Under the pieces are notes generated by a model that searched no databases, was not told the origin of the DNA, and saw nothing but the letters and a program-made list of their open reading frames with translations. Shown here piece after piece: positions 31,786 to 43,410 of a stretch of DNA of 43,410 bases (its first letter is position 1; every line of letters begins with the position of its first letter). The stretch is taken from contig JAQDWB010000017.1 in NCBI GenBank assembly GCA_027673765.1, positions 1 through 43,410 on the forward strand. Reading direction: 5' to 3'. The translations under genes and the position numbers were made by a program. Source of the stretch: Coriobacteriaceae bacterium AM113-163. Its GTDB lineage: Bacteria > Actinomycetota > Coriobacteriia > Coriobacteriales > Coriobacteriaceae.

Positions 31786-33383
31786 TGTCCGAAACCCTCA
31801 ATGCCCAGGATATCGCCAAGAAACTGCAGGAGCAGCTCACGAGCCTCTCCGCGACGGTCGATACGCATGAGGTTTCAACGGTCGACGAGGTAGGCGACGG
31901 CATCGCGCGCGTCTCCGGCCTCAAGAGCGCCATGGCAGGCGAGCTTCTGGAGTTCAAGAGCTCCGATACCGGTGAGACCGTCTTCGGCCTTGCCCAGAAC
32001 CTTGACCGTGACGAGGTCGGCGCCGTTCTGTTTGGTGCCGTCGACTCCATCAAGGAAGGCGACGAGTGCCGCACCACTGGCCGCATTATGGATATCCCCG
32101 TGAGCCGTGCCATGCTCGGCCGCGTCGTCAATCCGCTCGGCCAGCCCATCGACGGCCTGGGCGACATCGTCGCCACGCACCGTCGCCCCATCGAGTTCAA
32201 GGCTCCCGGCGTCATCGATCGTACCCCGGTGTGCGAGCCGGTTCAGACCGGTCTGCTCGCTATCGACTCCATGGTGCCTATTGGCCGCGGTCAGCGTGAG
32301 CTCATTATCGGCGACCGTAAGACCGGTAAGACCGCCATCGCCATCGACGCTATCCTCAACCAGCGCGGCAAGGGCATGGTCTGCATCTATGTCGCCATCG
32401 GCCAGAAGGCCTCCACGGTTGCCAACATCCGCGAGACCCTCGCTCAGCACGGTGCGCTCGACTACACCATCATCGTTTCGGCCACCGCTGCCGATTCCGC
32501 CCCTATGCAGTACATCGCGCCTATGGCCGGTGCCGCTATCGGCGAGTTCTTCATGTACAACGGCGAGGACGGCAAGCCCGCCAGCGAGACCAACCCCGGC
32601 GGCCACGTGCTCGTCATCTACGACGACCTGTCCAAGCAGGCTGTGGCCTACCGTCAGATGTCGCTGACGCTGCATCGTCCGCCCGGACGCGAGGCCTATC
32701 CTGGCGACATCTTCTACCTGCACTCTCGTCTGCTCGAGCGTGCCGTCAAGATGTCCAAGAAGAACGGTTACGGCTCCATGACGGCACTGCCGATCATCGA
32801 GACCCAGGACGGCGACGTCTCGGCCTACATTCCGACCAACGTCATTTCCATTACCGATGGTCAGATCTACCTGCAGTCCGAGCTCTTCTTCCAGGGTCAG
32901 CGCCCGGCAGTCGACGTGGGCATCTCCGTGTCCCGCGTCGGTGGCGATGCGCAGACCAAGGCCATGAAGCAGGTCGCCGGCAACCTCCGTCTGGACCTCG
33001 CTTCCTATCAGGAGCTCGCTGGCTTTACGCAGTTCGGCTCCGACCTCGACGAGGCCACGCAAAAGCAGCTTACCCACGGTGCTCGCATGACTGAGCTCCT
33101 CAAGCAGCCGCGTTACAAGCCGTTTGAGGTTGGCGAGCAGATCGTTACGCTGTTCGCTGGCAACGAGGGCTTCCTGGATGACCTGGAGATTGCCGACGTG
33201 CTGCCTTTCCGTGCCGAGCTCATCGAGTACATGGACAATGGCTTTGGCTCGCTGCTCGACAAGGTTCGCGCCAAGAAGATCGATGATGACACCAAGGCTG
33301 AGCTCTTGCGCGTCATCGGCGACTTCAAGCAGCAGTTCATGGCCAAGCACCATTCGGATGTTTCTGGATCAGAGGAGAACTAA
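31785..33383 (+). CDS. atpA: ATP synthase F1 subunit alpha
   Basis: The 532-residue non-catalytic nucleotide-binding subunit. It has the P-loop [38 protein letters not shown] and the arginine-finger region [17 protein letters not shown] is GGAGG, 9 nt before ATG and inside the atpH end. The C-terminus extends about 20 residues beyond the E. coli subunit. Confidence 0.98.
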   Translation: MSETLNAQDIAKKLQEQLTSLSATVDTHEVSTVDEVGDGIARVSGLKSAMAGELLEFKSSDTGETVFGLAQNLDRDEVGAVLFGAVDSIKEGDECRTTGRIMDIPVSRAMLGRVVNPLGQPIDGLGDIVATHRRPIEFKAPGVIDRTPVCEPVQTGLLAIDSMVPIGRGQRELIIGDRKTGKTAIAIDAILNQRGKGMVCIYVAIGQKASTVANIRETLAQHGALDYTIIVSATAADSAPMQYIAPMAGAAIGEFFMYNGEDGKPASETNPGGHVLVIYDDLSKQAVAYRQMSLTLHRPPGREAYPGDIFYLHSRLLERAVKMSKKNGYGSMTALPIIETQDGDVSAYIPTNVISITDGQIYLQSELFFQGQRPAVDVGISVSRVGGDAQTKAMKQVAGNLRLDLASYQELAGFTQFGSDLDEATQKQLTHGARMTELLKQPRYKPFEVGEQIVTLFAGNEGFLDDLEIADVLPFRAELIEYMDNGFGSLLDKVRAKKIDDDTKAELLRVIGDFKQQFMAKHHSDVSGSEEN

Positions 33384-33388
33384 GCCCC

Positions 33389-35751
<2,363 letters not shown>

Positions 35752-35754
35752 GTT

Positions 35755-36147
35755 ATGCGTATCCGCATCGTGTGCCCCGTGAGCTGCGCCTATGAGGGCG
35801 ACGCTGCGTTTGTGTCGATTCCGTCCACGGATGGCGAGTTTGGCGTTCTGCCTGCTCACTCCAGCGAGATCTGCACGATCGACCGCGGTTACGTTCGCGT
35901 TTCCGATAAGGCCATGGGCACTGTCGACCACACGTTTGCCGTGGCCGGCGGCTATGCCCAGGTTGCGGACGATGTCGTGACCGTTCTCGCCGAGCGCGCT
36001 TGCGATTTGGCGACCGTCGATGCCGACAAGCTTAAAGCTGATATTCAAGGTTTTGAAGAGAAGCTGGGTAATTTGTCGGAGGATGATGCACGCCGCGCCT
36101 ACCTCTATAATGAAATCGCATGGTGTAAGCTCAAGCTTGCCCAATAG
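35755..36147 (+). CDS. atpC: ATP synthase F1 subunit epsilon
   Basis: The 130-residue regulatory foot of the rotor. An N-terminal beta-sandwich (IPSTDGEFGVLPAHSSEICT, then VAGGYAQVADDVVTVLAERA) is followed by the C-terminal helix pair (about 90-130, ending EIAWCKLKLAQ) that can inhibit ATP hydrolysis. Starts 3 bp after atpD with GGGGAG upstream. Last gene of the operon, followed by a perfect terminator. Confidence 0.95.
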   Translation: MRIRIVCPVSCAYEGDAAFVSIPSTDGEFGVLPAHSSEICTIDRGYVRVSDKAMGTVDHTFAVAGGYAQVADDVVTVLAERACDLATVDADKLKADIQGFEEKLGNLSEDDARRAYLYNEIAWCKLKLAQ

Positions 36148-36183
36148 TCAAACGATTTAGCGTTCGACCATTTGCGAACACAT

Positions 36184-36222
36184 CATGCCCGGGATGGCTC
36201 AGCCATCCCGGGCATGCTTTTT
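36184..36222 (+). terminator. Terminator of the ATP synthase operon
   Basis: CATGCCCGGGATGGC (36184-36198) pairs with GCCATCCCGGGCATG (36202-36216) in 15 perfect base pairs over a TCA loop, then CTTTTT. It ends 13 bp before the murA start. Confidence 0.95.
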
Positions 36223-36235
36223 GAAAGGGTAGACC

Positions 36236-37519
36236 TTGGATATTATCCGCGTTGAGGGTGGCCACGCCATCGGAGGCTCCGTGCCCATTTCGGGCGCCAA
36301 GAACTCCGCACTCAAACTCATGGCGGCAACGCTTCTGGCGCCGGGCAAGACGACGCTGCAGAACGTGCCCGATATTTCCGATGTCCACGTGATGGGCAAG
36401 GTGCTCAAGGGCATGGGCGCTACGATCGATGTTCTCGACGAGCACACACTCGAGATTGATACCTCTCAGGTCGATTCTTGGGAGGCCCCCTACGAGCTCG
36501 TCGCTAAGATGCGTGCTTCCACCGCCGTCATGGGACCCCTGCTGGGCCGCTTCCATCGCGCCAAGATCGCCATGCCGGGCGGCTGCAACCTGGGTGCTCG
36601 CAAGATCGATATGCACATTCTGGGTCTCGAGGCCCTGGGCGTTGAGTTTGATACCGCCCACGGTTACATCAACGCTAATGCGCCCCAAGGTCTGCGCGGT
36701 ACCACCGTCACGCTCGAGTTCGCCAGTGTCGGTGCGACCGAGAACCTCATTATGGCATCCGTGCGCGCGAAGGGTACCACGGTTATCGACAATGCCGCCC
36801 GCGAGCCCGAGATCGTCGATCTCGCCAACATGCTCAACGAGATGGGCGCCAAGATTGTTGGCGCCGGCACGCCCGTCGTGACTATCGAAGGCGTGGAAGA
36901 GCTCCATCCCGTTACCCATCGCGTGGTGGGTGACCGCATCGAGGCCGGTACCTTTATCGTTGCCGGTGCGTTGATGGCCGACGATCTCGGTGTCGACGTC
37001 ACGGGTTTTTGCCCCATCCATCTGGGCATGGTGCTCAAGAAGATGGAGCTCATGGGCATCGATTGCGAACGTACCGACGACGGCGTTCACGTGAATCGCG
37101 CCGAGCGCATCAAGCCGGTCGACATCCAGACGCTTCCGTTCCCCGGCTTCCCGACCGACATGCAGGCACAAATTATGGTGCTCTCCGCCCTCGCCGACGG
37201 CAGTTCCGTTATTACCGAGAACATCTTCGAGAATCGCTTTATGTTTGCCTCTGAGCTGGTGCGCATGGGTGCCGACATTCGTATCGAGAGCCATCATGCC
37301 ATGATTCATGGCGTCAAGGGCTTCTCGGGTGCACAGGTTACCTCACCCGATCTGCGTGGCGGAGCGGCCCTCGTCGTAGCGGGCTTGATCGCCGACGGGA
37401 CGACCGAGGTTTCGGCTATCCATCACATCAAGCGCGGCTACGAGCAGTTTGTCGAAAAGCTGCAGGCGCTCGGCGCGCATGTCGAGCATGCTACCGTCCC
37501 CGATCCCGTCATCTACTAA
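36236..37519 (+). CDS. murA: UDP-N-acetylglucosamine 1-carboxyvinyltransferase
   Basis: First committed step of peptidoglycan synthesis: transfers enolpyruvate from PEP to UDP-GlcNAc in the cytosol. The 427-residue product shows [20 protein letters not shown] (UDP-GlcNAc site), [14 protein letters not shown] and the catalytic loop [13 protein letters not shown] with Cys117, equivalent to the fosfomycin target Cys115 of E. coli, so no Cys-to-Asp resistance form. The start is TTG 36236, with GAAAGGG 7 nt upstream; no better ATG precedes the conserved N-terminus. The LCP gene follows after 13 bp. Confidence 0.95.
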   Translation: MDIIRVEGGHAIGGSVPISGAKNSALKLMAATLLAPGKTTLQNVPDISDVHVMGKVLKGMGATIDVLDEHTLEIDTSQVDSWEAPYELVAKMRASTAVMGPLLGRFHRAKIAMPGGCNLGARKIDMHILGLEALGVEFDTAHGYINANAPQGLRGTTVTLEFASVGATENLIMASVRAKGTTVIDNAAREPEIVDLANMLNEMGAKIVGAGTPVVTIEGVEELHPVTHRVVGDRIEAGTFIVAGALMADDLGVDVTGFCPIHLGMVLKKMELMGIDCERTDDGVHVNRAERIKPVDIQTLPFPGFPTDMQAQIMVLSALADGSSVITENIFENRFMFASELVRMGADIRIESHHAMIHGVKGFSGAQVTSPDLRGGAALVVAGLIADGTTEVSAIHHIKRGYEQFVEKLQALGAHVEHATVPDPVIY

Positions 37520-37532
37520 TAACAGGTTGCCT

Positions 37533-38768
37533 ATGTTTAATAAAAAGCCCCTCGCGGATACCACCACCCGAAGACCCTCAACTGGTGCGCAGGCCAAGAT
37601 CTACAGTCGCGATAACGTGGCTCGCTATTCCGAGCGCGCTCGCCAGCGTCGTCGTAGCCACACGATTCGTCACGTCGCGCTCATTGTCGTGCTTGGCGTG
37701 CTGCTGAGTGCCACTACCGCTGCCGGCCTGTGGTTTGCCACCATTATGGGCAAGCTCGGCGATTCTAATGTCATTACCGACAATCTGCGTCGGGTTCTGG
37801 TTGACACCGATGAGGCAAAGGATCCGTTCTACGTGCTGCTTCTTGGCACCGACGGCCGTCCGGGCGAGGATACGTATCGTGCCGACTCGATTATCTTGGC
37901 ACGCATCGACCCCACGCAAAAGCAGGCGACGCTCATTTCTGTTCCGCGCGATACCAAGGTCGTGTATAAGGGCGAGACCATGAAGATCAACGCCTGCCAT
38001 ACCGTTGGCGGCGCCGAAGCCATGGTCGAGGCGGTCAACGAGCTGTGCGGTGTTCAGATTTCCCACTATGCCGAGGTCAGCTTCGACGGTATGCAGGCGC
38101 TGATTGATTCGGTTGGCGGTATCGACATTAACGCAACCGATGATGTTGACGACCCCGAGCACCTGGATATTAAGATCACCGCTGGTCAGCAGCATATGGA
38201 CGGCGCCACCGCCCTTACCTATGCCCGCTGCCGCTACACCTATGCCGACGGCGATTACACGCGCATGCGCCACCAGCGTCAGGTGCTTGGAGCCCTTGCC
38301 AACCAGATTCTCAATAACTTCGATGCCACGAAGATCTTTGGCCTGGTTAATTCGCTGTCCGATATGCTCGTAACCGATATGAGCGTTCAGGATATCGTGT
38401 CTACGGTCAACGCCATGCGCGGTATGGATGTCGACGGTATCTACTCGGCTAACCTGCCTTCGTATGCCGGTGACGACACCATGATCGACGGCGTGAGCTA
38501 CGTCTTTGTTTACGAGGACGAGCTTAAGGAAATGATGGCGCGCGTCGACGCCGGCAAGGATCCCAAGGGTCCCAATACCATGGGTATGTCCGATGGTTCC
38601 AGCTCCACGATCGGCGACCTGAACAACAACACGTCTGACGACTACGCAAACGGTACCGCAACCTCATCGGTCAGCTCTGACGATTCCGATGACTCAAGCG
38701 ATTCGAGCGATTCGGACTACTACGAAGAGCCCACCGGCGACGGCAACGGTTACGAGGCCAACTACTAA
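37533..38768 (+). CDS. LytR-CpsA-Psr (LCP) family cell-wall glycopolymer ligase
   Basis: Membrane-anchored transferase that attaches anionic polymers to peptidoglycan outside the cell. A basic N-terminus (1-45, RARQRRRSHTIRH) is followed by one transmembrane helix (about 47-69) and the LCP domain (about 90-310). Motifs include LLLGTDGRPGEDTYRADSII (Arg/Asp of the pyrophosphate site), ISVPRDTKV, DSVGGIDI and ALTYARCRYTYADGDYTRMR. The C-terminal 75 residues are low-complexity Ser/Asp/Thr (VSSDDSDDSSDSSDSDYYEE), probably a wall-spanning linker. The stop is followed directly by gene-end element copy 3. Confidence 0.92.
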   Translation: MFNKKPLADTTTRRPSTGAQAKIYSRDNVARYSERARQRRRSHTIRHVALIVVLGVLLSATTAAGLWFATIMGKLGDSNVITDNLRRVLVDTDEAKDPFYVLLLGTDGRPGEDTYRADSIILARIDPTQKQATLISVPRDTKVVYKGETMKINACHTVGGAEAMVEAVNELCGVQISHYAEVSFDGMQALIDSVGGIDINATDDVDDPEHLDIKITAGQQHMDGATALTYARCRYTYADGDYTRMRHQRQVLGALANQILNNFDATKIFGLVNSLSDMLVTDMSVQDIVSTVNAMRGMDVDGIYSANLPSYAGDDTMIDGVSYVFVYEDELKEMMARVDAGKDPKGPNTMGMSDGSSSTIGDLNNNTSDDYANGTATSSVSSDDSDDSSDSSDSDYYEEPTGDGNGYEANY

Positions 38769-38925
38769 GTTACGGCGTTTTACCAAACGCCGTAACGACT
38801 CGACGCTGCGCGCCGCCCAAGGCGACAATTTGTCATTCAAAAGGCAGGGCATGACCAGAAGGTCAATGCCCTGCCTTTTTCATGCCAACTTGTTCGCCTT
38901 GGACGTCGCTCGCTGACGTTGGCTC
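38769..38925 (+). repeat. Structured gene-end element, copy 3 (contains a terminator)
   Basis: Starts at the base after the LCP stop codon. I: GTTACGGCGTTT (38769-38780) with AAACGCCGTAAC (38785-38796), 12 perfect pairs, loop TACC. II: GCGCCGCCCAAGGCG (38810-38824) with 38895-38909, 13 of 15 pairs. III: AAAAGGCAGGGCAT (38839-38852) with ATGCCCTGCCTTTT (38866-38879), then T. Compared with copies 1 and 2, helices I, II and III all carry paired changes that keep base pairing. Confidence 0.9.
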
Positions 38926-38954
38926 AACCTGCGATGTTGACTACTCCCCTTGTA

Positions 38955-38990
38955 TCAAAAACCGCCCCGTTCTCTGTAGAGGACGGGGCG
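38955..38990 (-). terminator. Terminator of pepT
   Basis: Read on the minus strand, CGCCCCGT and ACGGGGCG (plus-strand 38983-38990 and 38963-38970) form an 8-bp stem with a 12-nt loop, followed by GGTTTTTG. It lies 29 bp after the pepT stop and faces the LCP transcript end. Confidence 0.75.
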
Positions 38991-39019
38991 ATTCGTCTTT
39001 TGGACTTGTGCAGCCAGGC

Positions 39020-40267
39020 TTATGCAAAGCGGGCGACGAGCTCCTGGAGCACGTCGGTCATCTTGACGAGCGAACTGACCGGGACGAACTCGTTGACGCC
39101 GTGGTAGCAATAGCCGCCGGTGGAAAGGTTGGGGCAGGGCAGACCGCGGAACGACAGCTGAGCGCCGTCGGTGCCGCCACGAATCGGCAGCACTTGGGGC
39201 TCAACGCCGCAGGCAAGGTAGGCTTCCTTGGCAACATCAATAAGCTCGGGATAGTCACGAACGATCTCGGCCATATTTCGATACTGCTGCTTAATCTCGA
39301 CCGTCACGCGCTCCTCACCCAGACGCTGGTTGAGCATCGAGGCGGCGGCATCAATAAGGTCGAGTTTCTGCTGGAACTTGGCGGCATCGTGATCACGGAC
39401 GATATAGCGCGCCGTGGCGTGATCGACGGTCGCAGATACACCCTCAAGGTGATAAAAGCCCTCGTAGCCTTCCGTATACTCCGGGCGCTGCACGTAGGGG
39501 AGCAACGCGTTGAAGTCGCAGAACAGATTGCCTGCGTTGACCATACGGCCCTTGGCGTCGCCCGGGTGGATGGACTGGCCCTCAAAGCGGATGGTCGCCT
39601 CGGCGGCGTTAAAGCACTCCCACTCCAGCTCGCCGATGGGGCCGCCGTCGACCGTGTAGGCGTACTTGCAGCCAAAGGTATCGATATCCAACAGCTCGGC
39701 TCCGTGACCGATCTCCTCGTCAGGGCAGAAGCAAATGCCGAGTGCGGGATGGGGCAGAGAGGGGTCCTGAGCGATACGCGCGACAAGCGACATGATCTCG
39801 GCGACGCCTGCCTTGTCGTCCGCGCCCAGCAGCGTGGTGCCATCGCTGCAGACCAGGTCCTCACCCGCGAGGTCGTTCAGGGCGGGAAGCTTGGCGGTAC
39901 TCATGGCAACGGGCTTACCGTCAACCGTACCGCAGACCAGGTCGCCGCCTTCGTAGTGTACGATGTGCGGCTTCACGCCGGCGCCCGGTGCAACTTCGGT
40001 GGTGTCGAGATGGGCGATCAGGCCAAGGGCGGGCTTGTCCTCAGCGCCCGCACTTGCGGGGATATGCGCGCAGACATAGGCATGCTCGGTCACGTGGGCA
40101 TCTTCCGCACCAAGCTCGCGCAGCTCTTCAGCCAGCACGTTGGCAAGGTCAAACTGAACGACGCTCGAGGGTACCTGGTCGCAGTTTGCATCCTCGGACT
40201 GCGTGTTGATCTGGACGTAGCGCAAAAAGCGCTCGAGGACATCGGGGTTCGTGGTGGTGTTTTCCAT
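39020..40267 (-). CDS. pepT: Peptidase T (tripeptidase)
   Basis: Cytosolic M20B zinc aminotripeptidase, 415 residues. Visible are GLIAHLDTTEVAPG (His and Asp of metal site 1), LLGADDKAGVAEIM (bridging Asp), CFCPDEEIGHGAELLDIDTF (catalytic Glu), YTVDGGPIGELEWECFNAAE and PIRGGTDGAQLSFRGLPCPN, all standard for PepT. ATG 40267 has GGAG 8 nt upstream; an open frame continues to 40363 but looks non-coding. Single gene on the minus strand, ending at a terminator. Confidence 0.96.
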   Translation of the reverse strand: MENTTTNPDVLERFLRYVQINTQSEDANCDQVPSSVVQFDLANVLAEELRELGAEDAHVTEHAYVCAHIPASAGAEDKPALGLIAHLDTTEVAPGAGVKPHIVHYEGGDLVCGTVDGKPVAMSTAKLPALNDLAGEDLVCSDGTTLLGADDKAGVAEIMSLVARIAQDPSLPHPALGICFCPDEEIGHGAELLDIDTFGCKYAYTVDGGPIGELEWECFNAAEATIRFEGQSIHPGDAKGRMVNAGNLFCDFNALLPYVQRPEYTEGYEGFYHLEGVSATVDHATARYIVRDHDAAKFQQKLDLIDAAASMLNQRLGEERVTVEIKQQYRNMAEIVRDYPELIDVAKEAYLACGVEPQVLPIRGGTDGAQLSFRGLPCPNLSTGGYCYHGVNEFVPVSSLVKMTDVLQELVARFA

Positions 40268-40387
40268 AAAGACCGCTCCAATCTTGGTCGTCGTGTGCAA
40301 CAAGAACTCTAGCACGGTATGCCACGGCATACCGCGACGCTTGGATGGGGTAGAATCAGCCATTGAATGCAGAAGGGACGGAAGATC

Positions 40388-40810
40388 ATGGATACGACAA
40401 ATAGCTCGCGCGAACTACATCTGACGGTGGCGAACGAAGACTACTTGGAGTGCATGGTTCGCATTGAAAGCGAAGAGGGGGAAACCAACGGCGTGCGATC
40501 GGTCGACATCGCGCAGCGCCTTGGCGTCTCCAAGGCATCGGTCAATAAAGCGGTTTCGGCGCTCAAGGCATCCGAGCTTGTCGAGCAATCGCACTACGGC
40601 AAGGTAGTCCTGACCGATCGCGGCCGCGAGGTTGGCACGGCTATCTGGTACCGTCATCGCCTCGTCCGCACGTTTTTGGTTCAGGAGCTCGGTGTCGAAT
40701 TTGAGCGAGCCGATTCCGAGGCCTGCATGATGGAGCATGCGCTATCCGAGGACACGATGAACCGCTGGCTCGCCTATCTCGAAAAGCAGGGAATCAGCGT
40801 CGAGGAATAG
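40388..40810 (+). CDS. DtxR/MntR-family metal-dependent transcriptional regulator
   Basis: A 140-residue repressor of the iron/manganese-responsive family. The N-terminal winged helix reads ANEDYLECMVRIESEEGETN and VRSVDIAQRLGVSKASVNKA, followed by LVEQSHYGKVVLTDRGRE. The dimerisation domain (HRLVRTFLVQELGVEFERAD, then EACMMEHALSEDTMNRWL) carries the Glu, Cys/Met and His residues where the family binds metal. No SH3 domain, so it is the short MntR-like form. ATG 40388 follows AAGGGACGG; ATG 40367 is an alternative. It is 10 bp upstream of the methyltransferase gene. Confidence 0.87.
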   Translation: MDTTNSSRELHLTVANEDYLECMVRIESEEGETNGVRSVDIAQRLGVSKASVNKAVSALKASELVEQSHYGKVVLTDRGREVGTAIWYRHRLVRTFLVQELGVEFERADSEACMMEHALSEDTMNRWLAYLEKQGISVEE

Positions 40811-40820
40811 CGGGATATAT

Positions 40821-41714
40821 ATGGATACGAGTTATTACAATCGCTTTGGTGCCGAGGAACTTACGCGCCGCTTGTCGAGCGAGACCTTGTTGGCGCAGGG
40901 CCCCATGGGCAGTGTTCTGTTGAGTGAGTACGACGCCGCCGATATTCCACCGGCGTTTTGGAATCTGGCAGAGCCGCAGACCGTTTCTCGTATCCATCGC
41001 TTGTATGTCGCCGCCGGCGCGCAGGTACTCATTACCAATACCTTTCAGGCATCAAGCTATGCCCTCAAGCACGACCAGATTGCGCCGTCCGTGGCGGAGG
41101 TCAATCGCGGGGCCGTCGACGATGCCCGCCAGGCGCACCCTCAGCTGCTGCTGGGCTCGATGGGTCCGATCGGTATTGAGTGGTTTGCCGAGGACTCGGC
41201 CGAGTTTCGTGAGATCCGAGGCATTGCGCGCGAACAGGCGCACGCCTTGCTCAATGCTGGTGTTGACGGTCTGCTGATCGAGACGGTGACGTCTATCCGT
41301 AATTTGCAGCCCATGCTTGCCGGCGCCCGAGATGCCGCCGACGGCATGCCTGTTCTGGTGAGTTTTGTCGTTGACGATAAGGGCGACCTGTTGGGCGATG
41401 GCCTCAACATCGAGGCAGCCGTTTTGTACGCCGAAAAACACGGCGCAAACTCGGTTGGTGTTAATTGCTGTTCGCTTGCGGCCGCGAACGCGGCGGTGCC
41501 CAGGATGGTTGCATCGGCGACTACTCCCGTCACGGTGCGTCCCAACGTGGGCGATCCGGTCCAGACTCAGGATGGCCCCGTATGGCACGAGAACCCCGAA
41601 GCTTTCGCGCGCGCATGCATCGAATGGAGACATGCCGGTGCCGCAATGGTGGGCAGTTGCTGTGGAACCACGGCAATCACTACGGCAGCGATGGCCGAGG
41701 CGCTCGATATATAA
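40821..41714 (+). CDS. Homocysteine S-methyltransferase family protein
   Basis: A 297-residue (beta-alpha)8 barrel like MmuM, BHMT and the N-terminal domain of MetH, transferring a methyl group to homocysteine. Zinc ligands are the Cys in SVGVNCCSL and the Cys pair in VGSCCGTTAI (usually GGCCGTT; here Gly is replaced by Ser). Also ITNTFQASSYAL and LLGSMGPIG. The methyl donor (S-methylmethionine, SAM, betaine or a corrinoid partner) cannot be told. Only a weak GCGGGA precedes ATG 40821. Probably co-transcribed with the DtxR-type gene. Confidence 0.85.
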   Translation: MDTSYYNRFGAEELTRRLSSETLLAQGPMGSVLLSEYDAADIPPAFWNLAEPQTVSRIHRLYVAAGAQVLITNTFQASSYALKHDQIAPSVAEVNRGAVDDARQAHPQLLLGSMGPIGIEWFAEDSAEFREIRGIAREQAHALLNAGVDGLLIETVTSIRNLQPMLAGARDAADGMPVLVSFVVDDKGDLLGDGLNIEAAVLYAEKHGANSVGVNCCSLAAANAAVPRMVASATTPVTVRPNVGDPVQTQDGPVWHENPEAFARACIEWRHAGAAMVGSCCGTTAITTAAMAEALDI

Positions 41715-41720
41715 AGGGCA

Positions 41721-41748
41721 AAACCGCTCCATACGGGGCGGTTTTTTT
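41721..41748 (+). terminator. Terminator after the methyltransferase gene
   Basis: AACCGCTCC (41722-41730) pairs with GGGGCGGTT (41735-41743) with one G-U pair and a 4-nt loop, then T6. Strong intrinsic terminator. The remaining 124 bp before the next gene contain no other feature I can support. Confidence 0.9.
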
Positions 41749-41872
41749 ATTGCCTGCATGTCCTCGGCAGCATTTGCCCAAATGGTGAATGCTGGTGCCG
41801 GCAGGTTGCCGAGCGTGTATCGCGGGTATACCTCATGCGTACCATGATCCAAACACTGTGAGGTGTCTGCGC

Positions 41873-43273
41873 GTGTGCGCGATAATTCATTTTGGAACTG
41901 ACGGTTGGCGCGCTCGCGTCGATGAGGACTTCACTGCCGATAACGTTGCCCGTATCGCCGATGCCGTCGGCGAGTTGTGGCAAAAGACCAATCCGGGCAA
42001 AACGGTATATATAGGGTTCGACACTCGGCCCCTGGCGCGCGAGTTCGCTGAGCTTGCGGCGGGTGTGCTAGCAGCGCACGGGCTAGACGCCGTGCTCGCT
42101 TCGCGACCTGTTCCGACCCCTGCCCTTACGTGGGCGGCGGCTTATGACGGTGAGGCGTGCGGCGCGCTCATGGTGACGGGGTCCCATCATCCGCAGGGTT
42201 ATCTGTGTCTCAAGATTCGCATGGGTGACGGCTCGACCGCCAACCAGGATGTCATCGAAGAGCTCGAAGAGACCATGGCTCCCGAGCCAATGGGGATCGA
42301 GGGGCAATATCGCACCGCGGATATCATTCCTGACTATATGCAAGCGGTGGCATCGTTTGTCGATGCCGAAGCCATCCGCGCCGCGCACCTGCGCGTGGTT
42401 GTTGACCCCATGGGCGGCGCAGCCCAGGGCTATCTAGCCGACTTGCTGCGCGAGCTTGGCGTTGAGGTGCACGAGATTCACGCCGGGCAGGCGCCTGACC
42501 AAGAAGATATCTGCCCCGACCCCGTTGAGCCGTGGGTGGACGCTTGCGAGCATACGGTTATCGAGGACGGAGCTTGCGCTGGCCTGGTGACCGACGGCGA
42601 CGCCGACCGTATCGGCGCGGTTGACGAGCGCGGCAGATATATACATCCGCATCAGATCATGGCGCTCGTTTTGGGCGACTTGGTTCAATTTCGTAATTTG
42701 GAGGGACGCGTCGTCGTCAATCTTTCGTGCTCGACGCTCGTGCGTCGCATTGCCGAGGCGCTTGGCTGCCGCGTGACCGTCAAACCAGTCGGTTTCAAAT
42801 ATATAGCGGCAGAGATGAAGAAGGGTGGCGTCCTCATAGGCGGCGAGGAAGCCGGTGGTATCGGCATCGCCGCGCATATGCCCGAGCGCGATGGAATCCT
42901 CGCCTGTCTGATTCTGTGTGAGCTTATGGCAAAGACGGACGCGCCTTTGGGCGTTCTGGTCGACCAACTCGAGGACAGTTTTGGTAAGACGAGTTACGGT
43001 CGACGCGATTTGCGCCTTGAGGCCGAAGATGCCGAAACGTTACGAACCCTGCTGCCGGGCGTAAACCCCAAGTCGATTTGTGGCAAGGTGCCGCAAAACG
43101 TTAGTCATATGGATGGCTTGCGTTTAGCATTCGAGGATGACACGTGGCTGCTGGTCCGTCCTAGCGGGACCGAACCAGTGGTGCGCGTCTACGCCGAGGG
43201 GTTCTCGGTGGAAGAACGTGATGAGTTGCTCGATGCTGGCTGTGCTTTAGCTAGGGGAACGTATCCGCTTTAA
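41873..43273 (+). CDS. Phosphohexomutase (phosphoglucomutase/phosphomannomutase family)
   Basis: A 466-residue alpha-D-phosphohexomutase that moves phosphate between C1 and C6 of glucose or mannose phosphate. The N-terminus IIHFGTDGWRA is typical. The phosphoserine loop is VTGSHHPQGY (usually TASHNP; Ser retained). The Mg loop is VTDGDADRIG, the sugar-binding loop GGEEAGGIG and the phosphate-binding loop RPSGTEPVVRVY. No ATG fits. GTG 41873 is chosen because GAGG lies 9 nt upstream and the conserved N-terminus begins directly after it. Glucose versus mannose preference is not decided by these motifs. Confidence 0.88.
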   Translation: MCAIIHFGTDGWRARVDEDFTADNVARIADAVGELWQKTNPGKTVYIGFDTRPLAREFAELAAGVLAAHGLDAVLASRPVPTPALTWAAAYDGEACGALMVTGSHHPQGYLCLKIRMGDGSTANQDVIEELEETMAPEPMGIEGQYRTADIIPDYMQAVASFVDAEAIRAAHLRVVVDPMGGAAQGYLADLLRELGVEVHEIHAGQAPDQEDICPDPVEPWVDACEHTVIEDGACAGLVTDGDADRIGAVDERGRYIHPHQIMALVLGDLVQFRNLEGRVVVNLSCSTLVRRIAEALGCRVTVKPVGFKYIAAEMKKGGVLIGGEEAGGIGIAAHMPERDGILACLILCELMAKTDAPLGVLVDQLEDSFGKTSYGRRDLRLEAEDAETLRTLLPGVNPKSICGKVPQNVSHMDGLRLAFEDDTWLLVRPSGTEPVVRVYAEGFSVEERDELLDAGCALARGTYPL

Positions 43274-43410
43274 CCATGAGACTGCCTTATATAAAGAGAT
43301 GCTCGGTGAGCGGTAGTTAACGGCTGGCAAACGTTAGTCGGATCCCAAACTGTGTAGGAAATGTGTACACCCAGATTCCCGCCCCCGGCGCCCCTCCGGT
43401 CTGGCAATAT

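Noticed and set aside
38882..40312. Plus-strand open frame of 476 codons opposite pepT
   Set aside because: PepT motifs on the minus strand are unmistakable and the opposite translation shows no domain.

Overview
The window reads as chromosome of a high-GC Gram-positive gut bacterium of the class Coriobacteriia, most likely Collinsella. The reasons are actinobacterial-type ATP synthase genes, LCP cell-wall and MurA genes, strong G/C third-position bias, and short dispersed palindromes that I associate with that genus. The species call is inference. I recognise 41 protein-coding genes. I saw no rRNA, tRNA, CRISPR array, transposase or prophage gene.

Layout. 0.2-1.3 kb: a pyridoxal/pyridoxamine kinase overlapping a small TIGR04076-like protein. 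1.3-3.1 kb: a DUF4143-type ATPase flanked by two copies of one palindrome and preceded by three direct repeats exactly 33 bp apart. 3.1-7.7 kb: a low-molecular-weight tyrosine phosphatase and an RpiR regulator on the minus strand, divergent from a 6-phospho-alpha-glucosidase and a PTS EIICB permease (a maltose or alpha-glucoside locus). 7.9-15.1 kb: the most interesting region, a gallate/phenolic-acid decarboxylation cluster. It holds a minus-strand MFS transporter, a fusion of an LpdD-like prenyl-flavin chaperone domain to an isopentenyl-diphosphate-isomerase-type Nudix domain, a DASS-type anion transporter, an LpdC/UbiD decarboxylase, an LpdB/UbiX flavin prenyltransferase and a MerR regulator. 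Two MerR-type promoters share one operator geometry. 15.3-21.8 kb: a membrane protein of unknown function, an aldose-1-epimerase-like protein, a complete amino-acid ABC importer and an M20 peptidase. 22.1-28.9 kb: prfA and prmC (release factor 1 and its methyltransferase), a HicAB toxin-antitoxin pair, a Sua5/TsaC-type protein, glpK and upp. 29.2-36.2 kb: the complete F1Fo ATP synthase operon (atpI-B-E-F-H-A-G-D-C) closed by a perfect terminator. 36.2-43.3 kb: murA, an LCP-family ligase, pepT (minus strand), a DtxR-type regulator, a homocysteine methyltransferase-like protein and a phosphohexomutase.

How the parts fit. In the phenolic-acid cluster the transporter would import the acid, LpdC would decarboxylate it with prenylated FMN, LpdB would make that cofactor from FMN and a dimethylallyl (di)phosphate, and the fusion protein would couple dimethylallyl supply to cofactor handling. 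The Nudix half keeps every IDI metal ligand I can align but has Ala where IDI has its catalytic Cys, so its chemistry may be hydrolysis rather than isomerisation.

The second notable element is non-coding: a repeat of about 160 bp occurs three times, each time starting 0-2 bp after a stop codon. It folds into three helices, and all three helices show compensatory base changes between copies.
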